This document shows positions 27,691 through 35,964 of a DNA stretch of 64,000 nt, one piece after another (the stretch's first letter is position 1; every line of letters begins with the position of its first letter). Below the pieces are notes generated by a model, which made no database searches, was not told the origin of the DNA, and worked only from the letters and a program-made list of their open reading frames with translations. Source of the stretch: Sphingobacteriaceae bacterium (GTDB lineage Bacteria > Bacteroidota > Bacteroidia > B-17B0 > Aurantibacillaceae); assembly GCA_016705695.1 (NCBI GenBank), contig JADJLA010000011.1, forward strand, positions 62,001-126,000, in the 5' to 3' direction. The position numbers and the translations under genes are program-made.

Positions 27691-27719
27691 TTGGAATCAT
27701 AAAATTTTCACTATATTTG
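27691..27719 (+). promoter_or_regulatory. Promoter of rpsU
   Basis: TTG at 27691-27693 and TATATTTG at 27712-27719 are 18 nt apart, a good match to the consensus. Confidence 0.7.
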
Positions 27720-27745
27720 CCCCTCTAAAACTATAAAAAAGTAAA

Positions 27746-27943
27746 ATGTTAATTGTACAGATAAAAGAAGGCGATACTATCGAGAAAGCCTTAAAGAAAT
27801 ACAAAAAGAAGTTCGAGAAGACCGGAGTTGTAAAACAATTACGCGTTCGTAAGCAATTCACTAAGCCTTCAGTTCGTCGTCGCGAAGAGATCATCAAAGC
27901 GGTGTACAAACAAAAATTACAAGAGGGTACTTTAGATAAGTAA
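27746..27943 (+). CDS. rpsU: 30S ribosomal protein S21
   Basis: A 65-residue basic ribosomal protein with the S21 pattern: an N-terminal beta/helix (MLIVQIKEGDTIEKALKKYK), then a basic helix KQLRVRKQFTKPSVRRRE. In Bacteroidota, S21 is part of the pocket that sequesters the 16S rRNA 3' tail and blocks Shine-Dalgarno pairing. No Shine-Dalgarno precedes this gene (upstream AAAAAAGTAAA), in contrast to the rpsU genes of many Flavobacteriales. A hairpin terminator lies between it and the Xer gene. Confidence 0.95.
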   Translation: MLIVQIKEGDTIEKALKKYKKKFEKTGVVKQLRVRKQFTKPSVRRREEIIKAVYKQKLQEGTLDK

Positions 27944-27966
27944 TATCTTTTAAAAGAAATTTCTGG

Positions 27967-28007
27967 AAATCCTAAGCTGAATGTTTAAATTCGGTTTAGG
28001 ATTTTTT
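27967..28007 (+). terminator. Hairpin terminator or attenuator between rpsU and the recombinase
   Basis: AAATCCTAA (27967-27975) pairs with TTAGGATTT (27996-28004), followed by a T run. It ends just 5 nt before the recombinase ATG, so part of the rpsU transcript would have to read through for the downstream genes to be expressed. Confidence 0.65.
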
Positions 28008-28012
28008 GTTTC

Positions 28013-28912
28013 ATGGCGGCAAGTGATAAGGTAGTAACAGATTTTTTAAGTTACCTCAAAAAGGTAAAAAAGCTAAGCGGACATACTATTATCTCTTACC
28101 AAAACGACCTGGATCAATACATTCTTTTTCTTTCTGAAGAATGTAGCATTAAAGACATCACCAAGGCAAACCATCAACACGCGCGTGGATTTATTGCAAA
28201 ATTGATGGATGAAAAAAATTCTCCGCGCACAGCCAACCGAAAATTATCGTGCCTTAAAGCCTTTTATAAGTATTGCTTACAGCAAGATCTTATTAAAGTA
28301 AATACCGTTTCGAAGGTTCAAGGGCCAAGAACTCCCAAAAAACTACCCGTGTTTGTGGAGGAAGATAGCATGGAAAAACTGCTGAAAGATCTAAAATTTG
28401 ATGAGTCGTATAAAGGCATGCAGTCCAAACTCATTCTAGACTTACTTTATCAAACCGGTATAAGACGCTCAGAATTAACGGGTTTAAAAACCGATGATGT
28501 GGATATTTTTAATTCCGAAATTAAAGTGCTGGGCAAACGAAATAAAGAAAGAATAATTCCCGTTAATATTGAACTAAAGCGTAACCTCGAAACCTTTGTT
28601 ACCGTAAAAAGAGATAAGGGCTTAACTAGCGAATTTATGTTTGTGACCGAGAAAAATAAACCACTGAGTGCATCTCAGGTTTATACACTTGTAAAAAAAT
28701 ACCTCTCATTGGTTACTACCCTTCATAAAAGAAGTCCACATGTATTACGACACACCTTTGCCACACATTTATTGAATAACGGCGCCAATATTAATGCAGT
28801 AAAAGAATTGCTTGGGCACGCAAATTTATCAGCTACCCAAATATATACACATAACACAATAGAGAAACTCAAAAAAACGTATTTACAAGCACACCCTAGA
28901 TCAGGTAATTAA
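28013..28912 (+). CDS. Tyrosine recombinase XerC/XerD-like
   Basis: A 299-residue site-specific tyrosine recombinase of the Xer type. It probably resolves chromosome dimers at dif with a partner. The N-terminal core-binding SAM-like domain covers residues 1-95. Catalytic residues are in order: Arg in GIRRSEL near 155, Lys near 180, HxxR in [11 protein letters not shown] near 245, the second His in [15 protein letters not shown] near 268, and the nucleophile Tyr in that motif near 277. I cannot decide between XerC and XerD without an alignment. It follows rpsU and precedes hpf in one direction. Confidence 0.9.
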   Translation: MAASDKVVTDFLSYLKKVKKLSGHTIISYQNDLDQYILFLSEECSIKDITKANHQHARGFIAKLMDEKNSPRTANRKLSCLKAFYKYCLQQDLIKVNTVSKVQGPRTPKKLPVFVEEDSMEKLLKDLKFDESYKGMQSKLILDLLYQTGIRRSELTGLKTDDVDIFNSEIKVLGKRNKERIIPVNIELKRNLETFVTVKRDKGLTSEFMFVTEKNKPLSASQVYTLVKKYLSLVTTLHKRSPHVLRHTFATHLLNNGANINAVKELLGHANLSATQIYTHNTIEKLKKTYLQAHPRSGN

Positions 28913-28924
28913 CTAACACAAAAA

Positions 28925-28931
28925 AAGGAGG
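28925..28931 (+). promoter_or_regulatory. Strong Shine-Dalgarno sequence of hpf
   Basis: AAGGAGG lies 5 nt upstream of the ATG at 28937 (AAAAAAGGAGGAACAA then ATG). It can pair with CCUCCUU at the 16S 3' end. No comparable site is seen at other starts examined in this window. Confidence 0.8.
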
Positions 28932-28936
28932 AACAA

Positions 28937-29233
28937 ATGACTATCAAAATTCAATCAGTGCACTTTGATGCCGACAAAAAACTTTTAGGATTTGTAAACC
29001 AAAAAGTAGAGAAGTTAAACACATTTTACGATGGAATTATCAATAGCGAGATCATTTTGCGCTTAGATAAGAGTAATAATGCCTCTAATAAAATAGCGGA
29101 GATAAAAATGCATGGGAAGGGCCATGAGTTCTTTGCTAAGAAACAATGTGCTTCGTTTGAAGAGGCCACTGACCAAGCCTGCGAGGCCCTTAGAAGCCAA
29201 GTTACCAAGCATAAAGAAAAAACTAAACTATAA
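28937..29233 (+). CDS. hpf: Ribosome hibernation/HPF-RaiA family protein
   Basis: A 98-residue HPF/RaiA protein. It binds the decoding centre of idle 30S subunits and protects or dimerises ribosomes in stationary phase. The beta-alpha-beta pattern is visible: IKIQSVHFDADKKLLGFVNQKVEKL, then EIKMHGKGHEFFAKK. The short form lacks the long C-terminal dimerisation domain. Its start is preceded by a near-perfect Shine-Dalgarno sequence, exceptional for this phylum. It closes the rpsU-xer-hpf run and is followed by a strong terminator. Confidence 0.9.
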   Translation: MTIKIQSVHFDADKKLLGFVNQKVEKLNTFYDGIINSEIILRLDKSNNASNKIAEIKMHGKGHEFFAKKQCASFEEATDQACEALRSQVTKHKEKTKL

Positions 29234-29252
29234 TTAAGCCATACTAAATTTT

Positions 29253-29282
29253 AAAAGCCGCTCTAAACAAGCGGCTTTTTTA
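29253..29282 (+). terminator. Terminator of the rpsU-xer-hpf run
   Basis: AAAAGCCGCT pairs with AGCGGCTTTT around a CTAAACA loop, followed by T residues. Confidence 0.92.
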
Positions 29283-29323
29283 CTTTATTTCAATTTTCAC
29301 ACCTATTTCCCGTAATAAATATC

Positions 29324-29331
29324 TAATTTTG
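29324..29331 (+). promoter_or_regulatory. Leaderless promoter of the STAS-like gene
   Basis: TAATTTTG ends 6 nt before the ATG at 29338. Confidence 0.6.
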
Positions 29332-29337
29332 CCCTAG

Positions 29338-29748
29338 ATGACCAGGGCAGAAAAAACAGCTAAAAGCCTAAGGGTAAAAGGCGCTACCATAACTTATATG
29401 GACGAGAATATCATTCATGTAAATTACGACGATGAGCTTCTTGATCTTGAAACTATAAAAAATGTATTTTATACCTCACGTAAAAATTCACCATGGGAAT
29501 TAGCTCCGGTTTATATTACAGGAGGTACTTTTACAAATCAAGATGCAGACGCGCGTAAATTTAGCAGCAGTGCTGAGGTAATGAACAGCTGTTCGGCCAT
29601 TGCTTTTCTCTCAAAAACTATGGGCGAAAAATTACTGGCAAACTTCTTCATCAAATTTATGAAACCATCTAAGCCTACCCGATTCTTTTCGTCGCAAGAA
29701 GACTGCATTGCATGGCTTAAACAATTTGAAACCATTCCAAAAAAATAA
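29338..29748 (+). CDS. STAS/SpoIIAA-like small soluble protein
   Basis: A 136-residue cytoplasmic protein. A short beta/alpha pattern with SSSAEVMNSCSAIAFLSKTMGEKLLANFFIKF and a C-terminal RFFSSQEDCIAWL resembles the STAS/SpoIIAA-like group found in many Bacteroidota. The FFxxxxxAxxWL ending is the strongest hint. The function is unknown. It probably has a leaderless mRNA, and the next gene begins 10 nt after its stop, so the two likely share a transcript. Confidence 0.65.
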   Translation: MTRAEKTAKSLRVKGATITYMDENIIHVNYDDELLDLETIKNVFYTSRKNSPWELAPVYITGGTFTNQDADARKFSSSAEVMNSCSAIAFLSKTMGEKLLANFFIKFMKPSKPTRFFSSQEDCIAWLKQFETIPKK

Positions 29749-29758
29749 AATTTTATAT

Positions 29759-30916
29759 ATGAGCGATTTTTCGAAATTTAAATTTGGCACCAAGGCAATA
29801 CATGCCGGTGCGGAAGCAGATCCAACAACCGGAGCCATTATGACTCCTATTTACCAAACCAGTACCTATGTGCAAGAATCTCCCGGAAAAAATAAGGGTT
29901 ATGGTTACGCTCGCGGAAAAAACCCAACGCGTGAAGCCTTGCAAAAAAATATTGCCGCTCTTGAAAATGGTAAACATGCCATTTGCTTTGCAAGCGGTAT
30001 GGGCGCTACAGATGCTGTAATGAAATTATTACGCCCGGGCGATGAGGTTATTACCGGCGATGATCTTTATGGGGGAAGTTACCGCATGTTCACTAAAATA
30101 TTTGAGAACTACGGTATTAAATTTCACTTCATTAATTTAAGTAATGCTGAAAATATTACGAAGTACATAAATAAGAATACAAAATTGATCTGGGCCGAAA
30201 CCCCTACCAACCCTACCATGCAAATTATAGATATTGAAGCGTGCAGTAAAATTGCAAAAGCAAACAATATTATTTTGGCAGTAGATAATACATTTGCTTC
30301 TCCGTACTTACAAAATCCATTAGCACTTGGTGCAGATATTGTAATGCATTCAGTTACAAAATACTTAGGCGGCCACAGCGATGTTGTAATGGGTGCTTTG
30401 GTAATGAACGATGCTAAACTGCATGAGCAATTATATTTTATTTTAAATAGTTGTGGTGCAAACCCAGGACCAATGGATTGCTTTTTGGTAATGCGTGGAA
30501 TTAAAACCTTGCATTTACGCATGGAACGTCATTGCTTTAACGGTAAAAAAATTGCGGAGTATTTAAAAACACATCCTAAAATTGAAAAAGTATATTGGCC
30601 CGGCTTTACCGATCATCCAAACCACGAGATCGCAAAAAAACAAATGCGCGATTTTGGTGGAATGATATCTATTGTATTAAAAGGCGCTGATGAAGCAAAA
30701 ACATTTAAAATAGCTTCTTCATTTAAAGTATTTTCTTTGGCGGAAAGTTTAGGCGGTGTTGAATCACTTATCAATCATCCTGCAACTATGACGCATGCTT
30801 CTATTCCAAAACCAGAACGCGACAAGGCAGGCGTTGTAGATAACTTACTGCGCTTAAGCGTTGGTGTTGAAGATGTGGAAGATCTAATTGAAGATCTGAA
30901 GCAGGCTTTGGGATAA
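29759..30916 (+). CDS. Cystathionine gamma-synthase/lyase family PLP enzyme
   Basis: A 385-residue Cys/Met-metabolism PLP enzyme. Motifs are YGYARGKNPTREAL, SGMGATDAVMKLL, WAETPTNPTMQI, and SVTKYLGGHSDVV with the PLP lysine near residue 200. The C-terminal FSLAESLGGVESLINHPATMTHAS is typical. Cystathionine gamma-synthase (forward) or gamma-lyase (reverse transsulfuration) cannot be separated by eye. A cystathionine beta-synthase lies about 7 kb away at 37697, which would fit reverse transsulfuration. The start is the ATG at 29759 (MSDFSKFKFGTKAIHAG). It is cytoplasmic. Confidence 0.92.
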   Translation: MSDFSKFKFGTKAIHAGAEADPTTGAIMTPIYQTSTYVQESPGKNKGYGYARGKNPTREALQKNIAALENGKHAICFASGMGATDAVMKLLRPGDEVITGDDLYGGSYRMFTKIFENYGIKFHFINLSNAENITKYINKNTKLIWAETPTNPTMQIIDIEACSKIAKANNIILAVDNTFASPYLQNPLALGADIVMHSVTKYLGGHSDVVMGALVMNDAKLHEQLYFILNSCGANPGPMDCFLVMRGIKTLHLRMERHCFNGKKIAEYLKTHPKIEKVYWPGFTDHPNHEIAKKQMRDFGGMISIVLKGADEAKTFKIASSFKVFSLAESLGGVESLINHPATMTHASIPKPERDKAGVVDNLLRLSVGVEDVEDLIEDLKQALG

Positions 30917-31051
30917 ACGCGATTTGATTTTGATAAAAGCAATAACCTACGATGTATCGCAGTTTATTATTCAGGAATTAAGGGAAATACGCATTTGTTG
31001 AAATTAATGCTTCTTTTAATCGTAAATAGAAGCTTATTCATTTAGCAATAT

Positions 31052-32467
31052 TTATAGTTCATATTTCAAGTCGCCATTAATGTAAGTTAGTTCAATGAAA
31101 TTTTTTACAAACTTTAGTTTGAATTCAGCTAATTTAAGTTCGGTTTCCAGCCATTTACTTTCTCGTGAATTCAGCAGGAATAACGAACTTTCACCATTTG
31201 TAAATTTTAGTCTCTCAGCTTCTACGAGTAGTCTGCTGTAAGCAGCAGATCTTTCAGCATTTACAATTTGTTCAGCGGTTACTTTTATTGTTTCAATAAT
31301 ATACTTTCTTTTGAAATTGATCTGGTTTTGCTTATTGATGGTTTCGAGCTCATTATTTTTAGCATCCAAATCAGCCATTTTATATTCATTGCGTGGCTTT
31401 CTTAAGAACAAAGGAAACGAAAAACTCGCTCCCCACTTGTAGTTGTTTGTGTTTAAAGTAGGAAAGATAATATCATTAGAAGTGTTCAAGAAATTATAAC
31501 TTAAATCAAGCACTGGTTTAATCATCTCACGTTTTAATCGCTTTTCTGTTTCCAGTACTTTTTGCTTCGCTAAATATTGAGATATTAACGGATTCGTATT
31601 TTGCTCGTTAATTATTGTTTGTTGAATGTTTTTAATTGTTAAGGAATAAACCTGCTCAAGACTATCTGTTATATTCATATTGGATAATGAGAGGGTAGAA
31701 GACATAGGGTTAATTATTGCTAGTTCATTTAACTTTTTTATCATTTCTATTTCACCTACCTGCCTATCGAGTAAGCGACTTTGAAGAAAAATGGCCGCCT
31801 CTACAGTATCAATAGTAGGCCTTTCGCCAACAACCGATAATTCACTTATTCCCTTTAAACGTTGTGCGGCTAGAGTAGCAAAATAACTGAAAAGGCTATT
31901 TATTTTTTTTGTGTACAATGCGTCAACATAAACATTCGAAGCATAGAACATCAAATCATTCATTTGTATTTTTTGTTCAGCACTAAAGTATTCAGAATAA
32001 TGTTTAGCCTTTACAACATCGGCTCTTCTTTTGTCAAACATTAAACCTTGTAATAAACTTGCTTCAATTCCAACATATGGTAACCCAACTAAAGGGGTTA
32101 ACAACTCAGGATTTATAAATATTCCTTTCCCATACTGGTATCCTACTTTTAAATATTGTGAAGTGTAAAGTGGCTGTTTTAATTCAGCATTAACATATGT
32201 AAAATAATTGGAAGAATTGAATTGTTTACTTTCAATGTTAGTACCGAGTTGCGGGTCGAAATTTCCTTTTGCTGCCTTTAATTGAGCCCCGCCATAAATA
32301 ATGTTATTTTCAGCTTTCTTGGAAAGCGGATTCATTTCCTTTACTGAACTAAGAAATGTGTTATAGCTGTACATCGAAACCGTTTGAGATAAACAGATTT
32401 CACTTAACCCCATCAGGAGTACGACCAAACTATTTCGACTTAGCGATGCCATTTTGTTTATTTTCAT
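31052..32467 (-). CDS. TolC-family outer-membrane efflux protein
   Basis: A 471-residue outer-membrane efflux channel subunit. A signal peptide runs from MKINKMASL to the cleavage near CLSQ. Two long helical stretches with repeated coiled-coil pattern are consistent with the TolC trimer tunnel. It forms the outer-membrane exit of a tripartite system with the TMD-HlyD fusion encoded immediately upstream, and its ATG overlaps the end of that gene by 38 nt. The start at 32467 was chosen because it places the signal peptide at the N-terminus. The substrate is unknown. Confidence 0.85.
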   Translation of the reverse strand: MKINKMASLSRNSLVVLLMGLSEICLSQTVSMYSYNTFLSSVKEMNPLSKKAENNIIYGGAQLKAAKGNFDPQLGTNIESKQFNSSNYFTYVNAELKQPLYTSQYLKVGYQYGKGIFINPELLTPLVGLPYVGIEASLLQGLMFDKRRADVVKAKHYSEYFSAEQKIQMNDLMFYASNVYVDALYTKKINSLFSYFATLAAQRLKGISELSVVGERPTIDTVEAAIFLQSRLLDRQVGEIEMIKKLNELAIINPMSSTLSLSNMNITDSLEQVYSLTIKNIQQTIINEQNTNPLISQYLAKQKVLETEKRLKREMIKPVLDLSYNFLNTSNDIIFPTLNTNNYKWGASFSFPLFLRKPRNEYKMADLDAKNNELETINKQNQINFKRKYIIETIKVTAEQIVNAERSAAYSRLLVEAERLKFTNGESSLFLLNSRESKWLETELKLAEFKLKFVKNFIELTYINGDLKYEL

Positions 32468-34663
32468 TTTTTGGTTGATAGAACTCAGGCGGAAATCCAT
32501 TTGCTTTTCGCCATAATTCATATATAACTGGTACGTTATCAAGTAAAGCGAAACCTTTTACTCCGCCGCCAATTTGTATTGCCGTAGGCCACTTATCAGT
32601 TTTGTTAATGGCAAGAATTCTAAATTTTCCGTTAGGAGAAATTACCTTATCGAATGTTACAATCTCGGCACTAAAACTTCCATAGCTTAAACCGGGCCAA
32701 CCAGAGAAAACAAATGCAGGCCATCCGTCGAAAATCAATTGAACCCTTTGACCTTTAGCAATGAGCGGAAGGTCTACAGGATCAATATAAAGTTCTACTG
32801 CTTGTTCTTTTTGTATAGGAACAATGCTACATAACATTCCCCCTCTTTCACAATTTCTCCAACTCCTTTTATGGCCATATTATTTACATAACCATCCTGT
32901 GGTGCTAAAACATAGTAAAATGTATTTCTTAAGGAGTAGTTTGAAAGTTGATTCTGTAACTTAGTTAATGAGCCTTCGGTTTCGTATACCATAGATATAG
33001 TACTGAATTTATCAGACTCGGCTTTCATCAATTTTTCATTGTACTCTTGCAATGTTGCATTCAAATCGAGTTCCGAATTAAGCAGTTCATTCTTTGTTGC
33101 TGTGATCTTATTTTCAGCTGCTATTTTTTTCGAATAAGATTCTTGAACTTTAACTTTTCTGTTTTCTAGGTCTGTTTTTGATATAACACCTTTACTTAAC
33201 AGTTCTTCGTAGCGTTTAAATTGTTCTTCAGCCACCTTATAGTTATTTTGGGATGCTTCTGCTTCTGCGCTATCGCTTGAGAGTTTTGCCATCACCTGTA
33301 ATATTTTATTTCTTACTTGTTTTGTTTTTAGGCCAAGGGATTTATTAATTGCATCAATTTGATCATTAATTGCTGATACTTTACTTTCATATGACTGAAG
33401 CGATACTTCTTTAGCCTTTACTTGCGATTCAGATCTTTGAATTAAAAGTGAATCCATATACTCCTCTTTTATCTCAGAAATAAAAGCTATAGTATCATTT
33501 TTTCTTACGAAATCACCGTCTCTGATATACCATTTTTCAACTCGTCCTGCAATTCTTGAAGCTACTTGCTGAGGTTTGTTTTCAGGATTGAGTACGCTAA
33601 CCTCACCTGACGTGTCAATGCTTTGTGTCCATGGTAGAAAAAGAACAACTATACAAGTAATTAGAAGCGAATAGAGCAATCCCTTTAGTCGAGCAGTATA
33701 ATGGGGGTAATATACCTTTGCAGTAGCTGTAAGATAATTCGTTTCATTTGATTCTAAGTAAGATTCTTCCGGTTTTTTTTCAAATAGAAGCTCGATCTTA
33801 TACAGAGCCGTTACAATATCATAACAGGTTCCTAGACTTCCAACTAGTTTTTCAACCGAACTTATTACAAGAAGTATAATTATCTCCGAAGCAACGAACT
33901 GACCAATATTTAATTCGCCAATCTGTACAAGGTAACTGCCAAGAAAAAGTAGAACGCTAATGAAGAAGACCTTAAAAAATAAAATACCTTTATATTGCTT
34001 TTCAAATGTGCTATAGTACTCCTTCCTATAGTCAAGGTACTCATTGAGTTCGGAATCTATTTTTTCATGGCTAGCTTCAAAAGAACTTAAGGAAGTAAAA
34101 ATTTGGTATTTCTTAGTTGATGTATTAATATTTGCGTCTTGTGCTTTTTTACCGTAGTAAGTAACAATAAGATAGAAAACCACTCCGAGTACAACGGAGA
34201 AAAGAACAAACCAATTACTATATGCAGGCAAAAGAAGTAGACCGAAGATGATACTAATAACTGAGAAGGAAAACTCCAGTAAAATTTTTCCAATACCTTT
34301 TTGAAGTGTAACTACTTCAAAAAAGTGTGTGATCTTTTCGCGAATTCCATTATCTGTTCCTATTACTTTGGAAATGCGTTCAGTGAGGCCACAGAAAATT
34401 CTTTCCTGCAAGGTCTCGTTTAGTCGCATTTGCCATAGCTGCAACAAACCGATGAATAATGTAGCCATTATGGTTAGGAAACTCAATAAAGCCAACGAGG
34501 AAGAGAAGCGACCCGCCATTGTATAGGTAATAATTCCTTGAATAGTAAGCGGGATTGTGATATATAAAGCCCCTTGAAGAAGAGCAAGCCCATATATATT
34601 ATATATAACTTTTTTCTCTCTGCTTAGCCATTTAAACAGTAATTTAGTTTTTTCGTTGATCAT
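32430..34663 (-). CDS. ABC exporter membrane domain fused to HlyD-type adaptor, no ATPase domain (frameshifted)
   Basis: A fusion protein of about 745 residues. Residues 1-295 are an ABC type-1 exporter membrane domain (LALLQGALYITIPLTIQGII, QLWQMRLNETLQERIF, NIGQFVASEIIILLV). At about 296-315, instead of an ATP-binding domain, the frame continues into an HlyD/membrane-fusion adaptor: a new membrane anchor (LLYSLLITCIVVLFLPW), a lipoyl/barrel half (ASRIAGRVEKWYIRDGDFV), a long coiled coil and a C-terminal barrel (APQDGYVNN, DGWPAFVFSGWP). No Walker A or LSGGQ motif exists in the gene or the operon. The frame breaks near 32837 (one A missing in GAATG); repair gives EGEMLCSIVP. The gene overlaps the CutA-like stop by 4 nt (ATGA) and TolC by 38 nt. 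Confidence 0.85.
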
Positions 34664-34971
34664 ATTTTCAAAGTATTATTACGAATAATTTCACTGAAGT
34701 TCTCGTTGCATTGCGTAATAGGCACAGAGTAAACCTTGGTATGGTCAAAGCCACTTTTTTTTATAAAATTCAAAATAGCAGTAAAAAGTAAGGCTTTAGT
34801 TTGTCCTGTAATTACAATATTGCTTTGCTCTGTTATTTTACCGTTTATTTTAAATAGCGAATGATTATCCTTGTCAATGGAAGCATGAGCAAAGAGATCT
34901 TTTTCCAATAAACCTGTTGCCAGCTTGTGAGCGTCCTTTTGGGAATCTATATATATGTATACGTTTATCAT
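34660..34971 (-). CDS. CutA-like protein
   Basis: A 103-residue protein that resembles divalent-cation tolerance CutA: DAHKLATGLLEKDLFAHASID, then INGKITEQSNIVITGQTKALLFTAILNFIKK. CutA proteins form trimers with a ferredoxin-like fold; their function is not settled. I chose the start MINVYIYIDS at 34971 over the ATG 18 nt upstream. It is the first gene of the minus-strand efflux operon, and its stop overlaps the fusion gene start (ATGA). Resemblance to CutA is moderate, not certain. Confidence 0.65.
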   Translation of the reverse strand: MINVYIYIDSQKDAHKLATGLLEKDLFAHASIDKDNHSLFKINGKITEQSNIVITGQTKALLFTAILNFIKKSGFDHTKVYSVPITQCNENFSEIIRNNTLKI

Positions 34972-34986
34972 ATAAAAAACTTTCGT

Positions 34987-34994
34987 CAAATATA
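34987..34994 (-). promoter_or_regulatory. -7 promoter element of the efflux operon
   Basis: The minus-strand TATATTTG lies at 34994-34987, 15 nt upstream of the CutA-like start at 34971. Its -33 region would fall in the palindrome at 35010-35028. Confidence 0.6.
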
Positions 34995-35009
34995 GTGAAA
35001 TAATTTAAT

Positions 35010-35028
35010 ATAATAGTATTACTATTAT
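35010..35028. promoter_or_regulatory. Probable TetR operator
   Basis: A perfect 19-bp palindrome (ATAATAGTA T TACTATTAT) sits between two divergent -7 boxes, next to the -33 elements of both. TetR-family repressors bind such palindromes. The regulator encoded downstream on the plus strand is the obvious candidate. Confidence 0.6.
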
Positions 35029-35031
35029 TTT

Positions 35032-35061
35032 TTGCAATATTTATATAATTGTGTATATTTG
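35032..35061 (+). promoter_or_regulatory. Promoter of the TetR gene
   Basis: TTG at 35032-35034 and TATATTTG at 35054-35061 are 19 nt apart. The -33 element abuts the palindrome, consistent with autoregulation. Confidence 0.65.
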
Positions 35062-35081
35062 TACTTTAATAATGTATTGTA

Positions 35082-35753
35082 ATGCAATTAGACGTAAGAA
35101 TAAAAATGAATGAGAAGCTGTATCTTCGTAATCCCGAGGATAGTGCTATTGGCAAACGAATTGTAAGTCAAGGACTTATTTTAATAAATAAATTAGGCTT
35201 TGAAAACTTCACATTTAAAAAACTAGCCATTGAGATAGAAACCACCGAGGCTACTATTTATAGGTATTTTGAAAATAAACACCGGCTTTTGATTTATCTT
35301 ACAGCTTGGTGGTGGAGTTTTTTGGAGTATAAGGTGATGTTCAGCTTGAATAATATTAACGATCCTCAAACAAAGCTCAAAACCATCATTACTCTTTTGG
35401 TTAGTGAGCCTAACAAAAATCAGAAAACAGATTATATAAAAGAATACGAAGCTTACAATTTGGTAAAATGGGAGAGTTCAAAGGCCTATTTAACAAGAAG
35501 CGTTACAAAAGATAATAAAGACAGACTTTTTAAACCTTACAAGGATCTTTGTGGTAGAATCTCGCAAATTATTAAGGAATATAATCCAAAATATAAATAC
35601 CCCAATTCTTTAGCTAGCACACTATTGGAGATGTCGCATGCTCAAAAGTTCTTTATGGAAAATTTGCCTTTGTTAACTGATTCCTCAGGGCCTGATGAGA
35701 AGAAACTAATTCAGTTTTTAGAGCACGTTGTTTTTAGCTCTTTGAAGAGTTAA
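35082..35753 (+). CDS. TetR/AcrR family transcriptional regulator
   Basis: A 223-residue TetR-type regulator. The HTH is residues 30-75: GFENFTFKKLAIEIETTEATIYRYFENK, which holds the recognition helix with the TIYRYF signature. The ligand domain is helical and has no recognisable motif. It is encoded divergently from the CutA-like/TMD-HlyD/TolC operon, with a perfect palindrome between the promoters, so it probably represses that operon and itself. ATG 35082 or 35106 could be the start. Confidence 0.88.
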   Translation: MQLDVRIKMNEKLYLRNPEDSAIGKRIVSQGLILINKLGFENFTFKKLAIEIETTEATIYRYFENKHRLLIYLTAWWWSFLEYKVMFSLNNINDPQTKLKTIITLLVSEPNKNQKTDYIKEYEAYNLVKWESSKAYLTRSVTKDNKDRLFKPYKDLCGRISQIIKEYNPKYKYPNSLASTLLEMSHAQKFFMENLPLLTDSSGPDEKKLIQFLEHVVFSSLKS

Positions 35754-35964
35754 TTTATGAATTGGATCTGTGTGTATTTGTTTTAAAGAGAGCTGTTCTT
35801 TTCAGAGCAATAAAAATCCCCCACTATTTTACATTGAAGGTAACCTGTATTAACTTTGGTAAGATTTTGTTTTTTAAATATCTCGGCGTTCCTCAATAAA
35901 AACCCACAATACATTGCAGATTCCTAACTTTAATCCACACCATAACTCTTCTATAAGCAGAAAA
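35754..35964. other. Interval between the regulator and the subtilase gene
   Basis: Noncoding, AT-rich. It carries one isolated TAACTTTG near 35853 with no open frame after it on the plus strand, so I annotate no promoter. Confidence 0.3.

Noticed and set aside
35840..35870. TAACTTTG box as a promoter
   Set aside because: There is no open frame or RNA signature after it on the plus strand, and spacing to the nearest upstream TTG is too short.
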